Shown: positions 1-6,344, counted from the first letter of the stretch. The stretch is 11,026 nucleotides of DNA from Eisenbergiella intestinigallinarum (GCA_019120115.1 DWVS01000212.1:1-11026); one strand, 5' to 3'. Made by a program: numbers and translations. The notes: a model not told the origin generated them from the letters alone.

Positions 1-105
1 GTGGTCCCTAAGGCATATATTTCTACCTATCCAAGAGACAGACAGGATCGTATATGGACTATTTCCAAATTTGTAAATTATCTGAAAGAAAAAGAAGGTA
101 AATAA
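1..105 (+). CDS. 3' end of an unidentified gene (C-terminal 34 residues)
   Basis: Frame 1 is open from the window edge to a TAA at 103-105, giving a 34-residue C-terminal tail that ends ..SKFVNYLKEKEGK. The stop is followed immediately by the ATG of vsr at 106, so the two genes are probably co-transcribed and translationally coupled. The fragment is AT-rich like vsr and unlike the genes after 616. Genes next to vsr are often cytosine methyltransferases or restriction enzymes, but this tail shows no motif of either. The pattern TYPRDRQ..IWTISKFVNYL faintly resembles the end of LysR-type regulators; that is too weak to call. Function unknown; the start lies outside the window. Confidence 0.55.
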   Translation: MVPKAYISTYPRDRQDRIWTISKFVNYLKEKEGK

Positions 106-558
106 ATGTCTGATATTGTAAGCAAAGAGCAGAGAAGCAGAAATATGTCTGCAATCAGGAGTAAGGATACAAAGCCGGAGCTTTATATTCGAAAATTGTT
201 GTATGCAGATGGTTATAGATATCGAAAGAACGATGCTTCTGTTTATGGTCATCCGGATATGTTCCTGTCAAAATATAATACGGCAATATTTGTACATGGT
301 TGTTTCTGGCATCGACATATGAATTGTCGGTTCGCATATACACCGAAAACAAGAATAGATTTCTGGTCAAAGAAATTTCAGGTTAATGTGGAAAGAGATT
401 TAGTAGTTAAAGAAGAATTAAATCGGGAACATATTCGTATTCTTGTTATTTGGGAGTGCACTGTAAAGCAAATGCAGAAAAGTGAGATAAAAGAGGAAGA
501 AACTTTAAGACAGATTGAGACATTTTTGACATCTGACGAACAGTACAGGGAACTTTAA
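106..558 (+). CDS. vsr: Very short patch repair (Vsr) DNA mismatch endonuclease
   Basis: Vsr nicks DNA 5' of the T in T:G mismatches that arise when 5-methylcytosine deaminates, starting very short patch repair. The 150-residue protein is full length for the family. Visible signatures are RSRNMSAIRSKDTKPE near the N-terminus, GHPD at 48-51, HGCFWHRH at 64-71 and VIWEC at 114-118. Asp51, His64 and His69 fall at the same numbers as the E. coli catalytic residues, and Phe67/Trp68 match the pair that intercalates into DNA. Cys66, His71, Cys74 and Cys118 look like the structural zinc site. The residue before the catalytic His is Val, where E. coli has Thr63. The ATG directly follows the upstream stop, with GAAGGT six bases before it. 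Vsr normally accompanies a cytosine-C5 methyltransferase; none is in this window, so it should lie to the left. The gene is AT-rich compared with its right-hand neighbours, which suggests lateral acquisition. Confidence 0.95.
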   Translation: MSDIVSKEQRSRNMSAIRSKDTKPELYIRKLLYADGYRYRKNDASVYGHPDMFLSKYNTAIFVHGCFWHRHMNCRFAYTPKTRIDFWSKKFQVNVERDLVVKEELNREHIRILVIWECTVKQMQKSEIKEEETLRQIETFLTSDEQYREL

Positions 559-615
559 GAAAGAATGAAGAGGGATCATCAGGATAAAATTCACTGATAC
601 AAAGGAGGCCCCATC

Positions 616-1356
616 ATGTCCCTATACGCATTGGGCGACCTGCACCTGAGCTTCCAGACCAACAAGCCCATGGACGCCTTCGGCAGGGTCTGGAAACATC
701 ATGAGCGCAAAATAGAAAAATATGTGAATCAGATCGTAAAGCCGCAGGACACGCTGGTGCTCACCGGCGACCACTCCTGGGGCAGAAAGCTTTCGGAGTG
801 CCGGGAGGATCTGGCCTTTATTGAACGGCTGCCCGGCTGTAAGATCCTGCTGCGGGGAAATCATGATATGTTCTGGGACGCAAAGAAGACGGAACGGCTG
901 AATGAGGAATTTCAGGGCAGGCTGTTTTTCCTGCAGAATAATTTTGCCGCTTATGAGGATTATGCGCTGGTCGGAACGAAGGGCTACACCTTCGAAGGCC
1001 CCTTTTATCTGGACGGCAGGGGCCGGATCATGGGATGGGATGAGGAAAGGGAGGAGCAGGCGAAGAAGCTGGTGGACAGAGAGATGGCCCGGCTTCGGGA
1101 GTCCTTTCAGAAGGCGGAGCAGGTCGGATACCGGAAGTTCGTCATGTTTCTGCATTATCCGCCCACGAATATTCTGGAGAAAACTTCGCCTTTTACCCGG
1201 ATTGCGGAGGAGTACGGCGTGAAGGCGGTGGTCTATTCCCATTGCCATGGGGAAAGGCGGTTCGGGGACAGCATCCGGGGGAGCTTTCATGGCGTGGAGT
1301 ATATGCTGGTGTCGGGAGACTATCTGAATTTCCATCCGGCGCTGGTGCTGGAGTAA
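616..1356 (+). CDS. Calcineurin-like metallophosphoesterase (CT488-type)
   Basis: A predicted cytoplasmic phosphohydrolase with a two-metal centre; the substrate is unknown. The 246-residue protein has the family motifs in order: GDLH (Asp8, His10), TGDHSW (Asp52), GNHD (Asn82, His83), LHYPP (His180) and SHCHG (His209, His211). Together these supply the usual metal ligands and the catalytic histidine. There is no signal peptide or membrane segment. The start is supported by an ideal AAAGGAGG at 601-608, seven bases upstream. Overall layout, including the GDxSW motif and the LHYPP block, fits the uncharacterised CT488-type branch (COG1768-like) rather than YkuE or the Icc/CpdA cyclic-nucleotide phosphodiesterases; this subfamily call is from memory. 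The next gene starts 28 bases downstream on the same strand, so it may share the transcript. This is the first gene after the compositional change at the left edge. Confidence 0.9.
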   Translation: MSLYALGDLHLSFQTNKPMDAFGRVWKHHERKIEKYVNQIVKPQDTLVLTGDHSWGRKLSECREDLAFIERLPGCKILLRGNHDMFWDAKKTERLNEEFQGRLFFLQNNFAAYEDYALVGTKGYTFEGPFYLDGRGRIMGWDEEREEQAKKLVDREMARLRESFQKAEQVGYRKFVMFLHYPPTNILEKTSPFTRIAEEYGVKAVVYSHCHGERRFGDSIRGSFHGVEYMLVSGDYLNFHPALVLE

Positions 1357-1384
1357 TTGTGTTAAGAAAGGGTAGGGGACTGAT

Positions 1385-1948
1385 ATGAGTGCTAAGAAAA
1401 AAGAACTGACGATTTCTGCGTTGAAAAAGCGGCTGGAGGGGCTGGAATATAAAGAGCTGGAACGTCTGCTCTGTGAATTGTATAAATCCAACGAAGCCGC
1501 GGAACAGATGATAAATCTCAGGTTATTGGACGAAGCGTATGCACAGAAGCTGCTGGAGCAGTATGAGGAGAGACTGTATAACATTTTCTTCCCTGATAAC
1601 CTTATGCGTGCCGGATTTTCGCTGCGGATGGCGAAAAGTGTCGTATCAGATTTTAAAAAGATATGCCGGAATGATGAACTGGTGTTAGAACTGAAGCTGT
1701 ATTTCGCTGAGTGCGGGACAGAGTTTACCAATATGTTTGGGGATATCGACGAGGCGTTTTATAATGCTGTTTGCAGTGCCTTTCATGATGTGGCGGCAGC
1801 AGCGGCAGAGGATGAAAGGCTATTTCTGAAATGGGGAGACAGGCTTAAGAATATAATAGGGGATATGGGAGGAATTGGATGGGGCGTCTATGATTATATG
1901 GAAGAAGAGTATATGATAATCCCGTGGGTGAAGAATAAAAAGCAATAG
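1385..1948 (+). CDS. Conserved hypothetical protein, DUF6155-like
   Basis: A 187-residue, probably soluble and mainly helical protein with no signal peptide, membrane segment or catalytic motif that I recognise. The N-terminal part (about 8-45: ISALKKRLEGLEYKELERLL followed by CELYKSNEAAEQMI) resembles the start of DUF6155 proteins, which share an LKKxLxxLxxxELxxLLxxLYxxxxEA pattern. I recall this family from memory and have not searched it. The C-terminal half contains an Ala-rich run (AAAAA near 137-141) and ends in an aromatic segment, GWGVYDYMEEEYMIIPW. The start is supported by AGGGG at 1374-1378, six bases upstream. The gene lies 28 bases after the phosphoesterase and only 14 bases before the TPR-like gene, with which it probably forms a functional pair. 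Its base composition is visibly lower in GC than the AmmeMemoRadiSam genes. Function unknown. Confidence 0.75.
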   Translation: MSAKKKELTISALKKRLEGLEYKELERLLCELYKSNEAAEQMINLRLLDEAYAQKLLEQYEERLYNIFFPDNLMRAGFSLRMAKSVVSDFKKICRNDELVLELKLYFAECGTEFTNMFGDIDEAFYNAVCSAFHDVAAAAAEDERLFLKWGDRLKNIIGDMGGIGWGVYDYMEEEYMIIPWVKNKKQ

Positions 1949-1962
1949 CGAGGAGAAAAAAC

Positions 1963-2673
1963 ATGAACAGACAATGGAAAAAATACGATCAGCTTATGGA
2001 GAAATGTTATCAGGGTATGGCTGTTGGAGAAACGAATGCAAACGATTGGAACGATTGTTTTGATGTTTTAATCCGGATTATTGAAAATGAGCGGGAGAGC
2101 AATCCGGATTTCGGCAAGGAATTGGAACTTCTGGACGATGAGACAGATTACCGGCATGATGTGCGGGGATGGCTGGAAGATTATCTGGACGAACTCGATA
2201 TGAGGCAGATGTATCCCCGGCTGGAAGAAGTCTGTCGGAAACTTTTGAAAATTTTTGAGTGGAAGGAAGAATACCCTTCGGATATCCGTTTTATGCTGGC
2301 GTCTGCGCTGGGAAACCAGGGCAGGGTGGAAGAGGCAAGGAAATACTGCGAGGACTGGGAAGCGCAGGAGAAGGACAATCCGTTGGCGGCAGCCGCCCTG
2401 ATCTATTCGTTGATCAGGATGAATGATTATGAGAATGCGGAAGAAACAGTAAGACAGTATATAGCGGAAAATACGGTCTGCTCAGAAGAGAACGATGTGA
2501 TTTTCACGGCAGCGCTCCAGCTTTATAAAGCGAATGGAAATAAAAAGATGGAGAAGAAAATGGATAATGCCCTTAAGGAATATGACAAAGCGCTGGAAAA
2601 GTATCTTATGGGGCTGGATGGTGAGGAACTGGAATTTGGAGACATGGACTGGGAAATGGATGAGGACGATTGA
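1963..2673 (+). CDS. TPR-like helical repeat protein of unknown function
   Basis: A 236-residue acidic, helix-rich protein without signal peptide or membrane segments. The middle (about 95-195) reads like degenerate tetratricopeptide units. FMLASALGNQGRVEEARKYC and LIYSLIRMNDYENAEETVRQ each show the small-residue, Gly/Asn turn and A-E-A pattern of TPR helix pairs, and a further helical stretch follows around 178-215. The C-terminus is strongly acidic (GDMDWEMDEDD). TPR folds usually bind peptides or partner proteins; the partner here may be the product of the upstream gene, since only 14 bases separate the two and a strong GAGGAG (1950-1955) precedes this ATG. The next gene begins 54 bases later with its own SD. 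I see no enzyme signature and cannot name a pathway. Confidence 0.75.
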   Translation: MNRQWKKYDQLMEKCYQGMAVGETNANDWNDCFDVLIRIIENERESNPDFGKELELLDDETDYRHDVRGWLEDYLDELDMRQMYPRLEEVCRKLLKIFEWKEEYPSDIRFMLASALGNQGRVEEARKYCEDWEAQEKDNPLAAAALIYSLIRMNDYENAEETVRQYIAENTVCSEENDVIFTAALQLYKANGNKKMEKKMDNALKEYDKALEKYLMGLDGEELEFGDMDWEMDEDD

Positions 2674-2727
2674 CCATTTGATTAACAGGAAAAAGAGGGA
2701 TAGCAACAAAATTAGGGAGGGCATACC

Positions 2728-4131
2728 ATGTCAATCACAGGAGCAGTAATGGTTCCCCATCCGCCTCTGATCATACCGGAGGTGGGGCGCGGGCAGGAAA
2801 AGGCAATTCAGGCCACCATTGACGCGTATCATCAGGCGGCGCGCCGTCTGGCCGCCTGGAAGCCGGACACGGTGGTGGTTCTGTCGCCCCATTCGGTCAT
2901 GTATGCGGATTATTTTCACATCTCGCCGGGAACGGGAGCAGAGGGGGATTTTGGCCGCTTCCGTGCGCCGCATGCGAAGGTGCGGGTGACCTATGACCGG
3001 GAGCTGGTCCGTCTGATCTGTCAGGAGGCGGACAGGGCGGATGTTCCCGCCGGGACCATGGGCGAGGAGGACAGGCAGCTGGATCACGGAACCATGATTC
3101 CGCTGTGGTTTCTGAATCAGTATGACCGGAATTATCAGGTGGTGCGGATCGGTCTTTCCGGGCTTCCTTTTTCCGCGCACTACCGGCTGGGGCAGTGCAT
3201 CCAGCGGGCGGCGGAGCGGTCCGAAAAGAGGATTGCGGTCATCGCCAGCGGCGACCTGTCCCATCGGCTGACGAAGGACGGGCCCTATGGTTTTCAGGAG
3301 GAAGGCCCGGCGTATGACAGGCGCATCATGGACGTGATGGGAAGCGGGGAGTTCGGCGGTCTTTTCGACTTTTCGGAGGAATTCTGTGAAAAGGCGGCGG
3401 AGTGCGGCCACCGTTCCTTCGTCATCATGGCGGGAGCGCTGGACTCCCTGGCGGTAAAGGCAGAGCGGCTCTCTCACGAAGGCCCGTTCGGAGTAGGTTA
3501 CGGCATCTGTACCTATGAGGCGGGCGGACCGGCGCCCGGCCGTGACTTCCTGCGGCAGCGGGAAGAAAGGGAGAGAGAAGCGCTGGAGGAACGGAAACGG
3601 AAGGAAGATCCTTACGTGCACCTGGCGCGGCAGACCATAGAGGCCTGGGTGCGCGGGTGTGCGGGGCGCACGAAAAAAAGGATTGCCGTTCCGGAAGGCC
3701 TGCCGGAGGAAATGCTTGCCCGGCGTGCCGGAGTGTTCGTTTCCCTGAAGGTGGATGGGAGGCTGCGCGGCTGTATCGGCACCATTTCTCCGGTGAGAGG
3801 AAGCATTGCGGAGGAGATCATGGAAAATGCCATCAGCGCAGCATGCCGGGATCCACGGTTTCATCCCGTGGAGCCGGAGGAGCTGGACCGGCTGGTTTAC
3901 AGCGTGGATGTGCTGGGAAAGACGGAGGAAATTTCCTCAAAGGAGGAGCTGGATGTGAAGCGCTACGGCGTCATCGTGAGCAGAGGGGCCAGAAGGGGCC
4001 TGCTCCTTCCCAACCTGGAGGGTGTGGACACCGTGGAGGAGCAGATCGACATCGCGAGACAGAAGGCCGGAATCCCGGAGGATGCGGAGAACATCCGGCT
4101 GGAGCGCTTTGAGGTGGTGAGGCATTTTTGA
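2728..4131 (+). CDS. amrA: AmmeMemoRadiSam system fusion protein (MEMO-like protein B + AMMECR1-domain protein A)
   Basis: One 467-residue polypeptide joins two parts of the AmmeMemoRadiSam system, whose biochemical role is not established. Residues 1-265 form a MEMO/LigB-type (class III extradiol dioxygenase-like) domain. His11 (VPHPPLIIP), His55 (LSPHSV) and Cys226 (ECGHRS) appear to line up with the metal ligands His49, His81 and Cys244 of human MEMO1; His120 (LDHGTM) and His179 (GDLSHR) are also conserved-type positions. A charged Arg/Glu-rich linker (about 272-294) leads to an AMMECR1 domain (about 295-467) with the signature LRGCIGT (346-352) and RDPRFHPV (374-381). The start is set by AGGGAGGG at 2714-2721, six bases upstream. 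The stop overlaps or abuts the radical SAM gene, so the two are surely one operon. The protein is cytoplasmic, with no signal peptide. In many genomes A and B are separate genes; here they are fused. Confidence 0.93.
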   Translation: MSITGAVMVPHPPLIIPEVGRGQEKAIQATIDAYHQAARRLAAWKPDTVVVLSPHSVMYADYFHISPGTGAEGDFGRFRAPHAKVRVTYDRELVRLICQEADRADVPAGTMGEEDRQLDHGTMIPLWFLNQYDRNYQVVRIGLSGLPFSAHYRLGQCIQRAAERSEKRIAVIASGDLSHRLTKDGPYGFQEEGPAYDRRIMDVMGSGEFGGLFDFSEEFCEKAAECGHRSFVIMAGALDSLAVKAERLSHEGPFGVGYGICTYEAGGPAPGRDFLRQREEREREALEERKRKEDPYVHLARQTIEAWVRGCAGRTKKRIAVPEGLPEEMLARRAGVFVSLKVDGRLRGCIGTISPVRGSIAEEIMENAISAACRDPRFHPVEPEELDRLVYSVDVLGKTEEISSKEELDVKRYGVIVSRGARRGLLLPNLEGVDTVEEQIDIARQKAGIPEDAENIRLERFEVVRHF

Positions 4132-4988
4132 GCATGAAAAAAGAAAAAAGCCTGCAGAAGCGGGAGGCTGTCTGTCCCGTCTGTCCTCATCACTGCCTGC
4201 TGGCGGCGGGGCAGACCGGGCGCTGCCGGGCCAGAAAAAACAGAGAGGGAAAAATCGTCAGCATCAATTACGGAAAACTCACATCCCTGATGCTTGATCC
4301 GATAGAAAAGAAGCCTCTGCGCCGTTTTTTCCCCGGAAGCAGGATTCTTTCCGTGGGGAGCTTCGGCTGTAACCTGGCCTGTCCCTTTTGCCAGAATTAT
4401 GAGATTTCCATGGCGGACAGCGGACAGGCGCACTGGCAGGAGGTTACGCCGGAAGCGCTTGCCGGACTGGCGCAGGAGTATCAAAGCTATGGAAACATCG
4501 GCGTGGCTTTCACCTATAACGAGCCTCTGGTGGGGTATGAATTTGTCCGGGATACGGCCCGGCTGGTACGGGAGCGGGGCATGAAAAATGTGCTTGTCAC
4601 CAATGGCTGCGCGGAGCCTTTGGTTCTGGAGGAGCTTCTGCCTTATGTGGACGCCATGAACATCGATCTCAAGGGCTTCACCGGAGAATGGTATGAAAAG
4701 CTTGGCGGAGATCTGGAGACGGTGAAGCGCTTCATCGCGCGGGCGGCGCAGGACTGCCATGTGGAGCTGACCACACTGATCGTTCCTGGTGAAAACGATT
4801 CCGAAGAGGAGATGGATCGGGAGGCCAGATGGATCGCGTCGCTGGATTGGGAGATTCCGCTTCACGTGACCCGTTTTTTCCCGCAGTATCGGATGGCGGA
4901 TAAGGTGCCCACACCTGTGGAGAGGGTGTACCGTCTCAGGAACACAGCGGCACAATGGCTGCGGTATGTGTATGTGGGGAACTGCTGA
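4128..4988 (+). CDS. amrS: AmmeMemoRadiSam system radical SAM enzyme
   Basis: A radical S-adenosylmethionine enzyme of 286 residues, partner of the fused MEMO/AMMECR1 protein. The [4Fe-4S]-binding motif is CNLACPFC (Cys81, Cys85, Cys88), the standard CX3CX2C. An N-terminal cysteine cluster (Cys16, Cys19, Cys23, Cys33 in CPVCPHHC..GRC) is typical of this family and of the related PflA-like activases. Downstream blocks GVAFTYNEPLVGYEF, VLVTNG and MNIDLKGF match the SAM-binding barrel. The substrate is unknown; the family is proposed to act with MEMO and AMMECR1 proteins. Two starts are possible: TTG at 4128, overlapping the previous stop by 4 bases with GAGG five bases upstream, or ATG at 4134, which makes the protein two residues shorter with GAGG eleven bases upstream. 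The protein is otherwise complete. No terminator is obvious right after the stop. Confidence 0.94.
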   Translation: MSMKKEKSLQKREAVCPVCPHHCLLAAGQTGRCRARKNREGKIVSINYGKLTSLMLDPIEKKPLRRFFPGSRILSVGSFGCNLACPFCQNYEISMADSGQAHWQEVTPEALAGLAQEYQSYGNIGVAFTYNEPLVGYEFVRDTARLVRERGMKNVLVTNGCAEPLVLEELLPYVDAMNIDLKGFTGEWYEKLGGDLETVKRFIARAAQDCHVELTTLIVPGENDSEEEMDREARWIASLDWEIPLHVTRFFPQYRMADKVPTPVERVYRLRNTAAQWLRYVYVGNC

Positions 4989-5023
4989 AAAAAATATGCC
5001 GGTCACAGATTTGGTTTCATCCA

Positions 5024-5052
5024 TTGCCAATACTCCGGCAAAAGGGTATACT
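5024..5052 (+). promoter_or_regulatory. Candidate sigma-A promoter for the NifX-SlyD fusion gene
   Basis: TTGCCA (5024-5029) and TATACT (5047-5052) each match the sigma-A consensus at five of six positions, with an optimal 17-base spacer. Transcription would start near 5059, leaving a leader of about 105 bases before the ATG at 5165. It lies in the 176-base gap after the radical SAM gene, so the fusion gene can be expressed separately from the AmmeMemoRadiSam operon. Confidence 0.6.
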
Positions 5053-5072
5053 GTTGCCAGACGCTTCGGAAA

Positions 5073-5100
5073 ATCTGCCTTCTGCAAAGATGCGGCAGAT
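5073..5100 (+). promoter_or_regulatory. Leader stem-loop upstream of the NifX-SlyD fusion gene
   Basis: ATCTGCC (5073-5079) and GGCAGAT (5094-5100) are perfect inverted repeats. The loop holds a further GCA/TGC pairing around AAGA, with a one-sided TTCT bulge. The structure sits inside the predicted 5' leader, is not followed by a T-run and so is not an intrinsic terminator, and ends about 50 bases before the SD (GGAG at 5151-5154). It does not match a riboswitch class that I recognise. Confidence 0.35.
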
Positions 5101-5164
5101 CTGCGCAGCACATGAGTCAGGCTGATACCGGAGGCAAAATATCTGAAAAAGGAGAAACGGCGGG

Positions 5165-6082
5165 ATGAAAATAGCGGTAACTTATGATAACGGAAACATC
5201 TTCCAGCATTTTGGAAGAACGGAATACTTTAAGGTATATGAGGTGGAGGACAAAAAAGTGGTCTCCAGTGAAGTGATTGCCTCCAACGGCGTCGGACACG
5301 GCGCGCTTGCCGGTCTGCTGGCCGGACAGGCGGTGGATGTACTGATCTGCGGCGGCATCGGCGGCGGAGCGCAGGCGGCGCTTGCGGAGGCGGGCGTTGA
5401 GCTGTGTGCCGGTGCAGAGGGAGATGTGGACCAGGCGGTGGAGGCCTATTTGAAAGGAGAACTGGTATCCTCCGGTGCGAACTGTGACCACCACCATGGG
5501 GAAGGCCACAGCTGTGGCGATCACGAAGAGGGTCTTTCCTGCGGCGGCCACGAAGAAGGTCACAGCTGTGGAGAGCATGGCTGCGGCGGCCATGAGGACG
5601 GTCATTCCTGCGGGGAGGGCTGCGGAGGCGGCTGTGGCGCACAGTCTGCTGTGACCGGCCGCAATGTGGGTAAGACCTGCCGCACCCATTACAGAGGAAC
5701 TTTCAATGACGGGACGCAGTTTGACTCCTCCTATGACCGGGGCGAGCCGCTGGAATTTGTCTGCGGAGCCGGACAGATGATCCAGGGATTTGACGCCGCG
5801 GTAGCGAATATGGAGGTGGGACAGATCGTGGACGTCCACCTGATGCCCGAAGAAGCCTATGGCATGCCGGACCCGAATGCCATTTTCACCATTGAGACCG
5901 CACAGCTTCCGGGATCTGAGAACCTTGAAGTGGGACAGCAGGTCTATCTGACCAGTCAGTATGGCCAGCCCTTCCCTGTGAAGGTGACGGCAAAAGAAGG
6001 AACCACAATTACGCTGGATGCCAACCATGAGATGGCCGGAAAGGAACTGAATTTCCGAATCGAACTGGTTGAGGTAAAATAA
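5165..6082 (+). CDS. NifX-like / His-Cys-rich / SlyD-type FKBP prolyl isomerase fusion protein
   Basis: A 305-residue cytoplasmic protein with three parts. Residues 1-100 are a dinitrogenase iron-molybdenum cofactor (NifX/NifB C-terminal-like) domain: MKIAV start, FGRTEYF, and a DVLICGGIGGGA glycine-rich block; such domains bind Fe-S or FeMo-type clusters. Residues 106-157 are a metal-binding stretch with 10 His and 8 Cys in 52 residues, built from loose repeats of about nine residues (GHSCGxHEE). Residues 171-305 are an FKBP-type peptidyl-prolyl isomerase closest to SlyD: YRGTFNDGTQFD, GAGQMIQGFDAAVANMEVGQ, EEAYG, an insert-in-flap-like middle, and DANHEMAGKELNF near the end. SlyD proteins are chaperones and, with His/Cys-rich tails, nickel carriers; here the metal-binding stretch sits before the FKBP domain. 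A role as metallochaperone or cluster-handling foldase is inference. The gene has its own candidate promoter and a terminator 53 bases after the stop, so it looks monocistronic. SD GGAG lies ten bases before the ATG. Confidence 0.92.
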   Translation: MKIAVTYDNGNIFQHFGRTEYFKVYEVEDKKVVSSEVIASNGVGHGALAGLLAGQAVDVLICGGIGGGAQAALAEAGVELCAGAEGDVDQAVEAYLKGELVSSGANCDHHHGEGHSCGDHEEGLSCGGHEEGHSCGEHGCGGHEDGHSCGEGCGGGCGAQSAVTGRNVGKTCRTHYRGTFNDGTQFDSSYDRGEPLEFVCGAGQMIQGFDAAVANMEVGQIVDVHLMPEEAYGMPDPNAIFTIETAQLPGSENLEVGQQVYLTSQYGQPFPVKVTAKEGTTITLDANHEMAGKELNFRIELVEVK

Positions 6083-6134
6083 GAGAACGCGGAAAAACGA
6101 ATCAGGAAACCTGTTTTACGGTTATGGATGAAAG

Positions 6135-6158
6135 CCCGGGGCACATGCTCCGGGTTTT
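6135..6158 (+). terminator. Rho-independent terminator after the NifX-SlyD gene
   Basis: A nine-pair stem (CCCGGGGCA at 6135-6143 with TGCTCCGGG at 6146-6154, one G-T wobble) is followed directly by TTTT. AAAG precedes the stem and can extend it. It lies 53 bases after the stop at 6082 and fits a classical intrinsic terminator for that transcript. Confidence 0.85.
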
Positions 6159-6173
6159 CTGCATGTTCTCCTT

Positions 6174-6202
6174 AAGGAAAGTCCGGCGAAGGACCTTTCC
6201 TT
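6174..6202. other. Second inverted repeat in the gap before the tiny genes
   Basis: AAGGAAAGTCC (6174-6184) and GGACCTTTCCTT (6191-6202) pair over 11 bases with one bulged C, around a six-base loop GGCGAA. No T-run beyond the stem is long enough for a clear terminator (TTTGG follows). The rest of the 262-base gap (6083-6344) holds the terminator just upstream, a small TTCTG/CAGAA hairpin at 6234-6248 and a weak promoter candidate. It has no convincing gene. Confidence 0.4.
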
Positions 6203-6270
6203 TGGAACTCCGGATCTCCTTCACAGAGTCGGCTTCTGTTTTCCAGAACGGAATCAGGTGGGATTTGTAT

Positions 6271-6300
6271 CGGACAGCTCTTCCTGTAATCTGTTACTAT
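6271..6300 (+). promoter_or_regulatory. Weak candidate promoter for the tiny-protein genes
   Basis: TACTAT at 6295-6300 is preceded by TGT, an extended -10 pattern, and by CGGACA (6271-6276, four of six matches to -35) with an 18-base spacer. Transcription would begin near 6307, about 38 bases before the first tiny gene. Each element is imperfect. A TTGACA at 6316-6321 looks better as a -35 but has no -10 at a usable distance. Confidence 0.3.
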
Positions 6301-6344
6301 CGAAAAAAAGAAAGCTTGACATTATCAGGAAGGAGCGAAGAGTG

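Noticed and set aside
622..1731. Long minus-strand open frame (369 codons) opposite the phosphoesterase and the following gene
   Set aside because: It crosses two well-supported + strand genes, has low-complexity Ser/Phe/Leu content and shows no family motif; it is an antisense shadow.
2678..2706. TTGATT with TAGCAA at 17 bases as a promoter for the MEMO/AMMECR1 gene
   Set aside because: The -10 matches only three of six positions; the gene may be read from upstream instead.
2731..3864. Minus-strand open frame of 377 codons opposite the MEMO/AMMECR1 gene
   Set aside because: His/Arg/Pro-rich translation typical of the reverse frame of a GC-rich gene; no motif, and the + strand gene is certain.
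5505..5640. Repetitive DNA within the NifX-SlyD gene as a tandem repeat array or CRISPR-like element
   Set aside because: The repetition is the coding sequence of the His/Cys-rich stretch; units are imperfect, about 27 bases long, without spacers and in frame.
3963..6028. Minus-strand open frames at 3963-5111 and 5117-6028
   Set aside because: They lie opposite the radical SAM and NifX-SlyD genes, have no recognisable domain, and arise from GC-rich codon use on the + strand.
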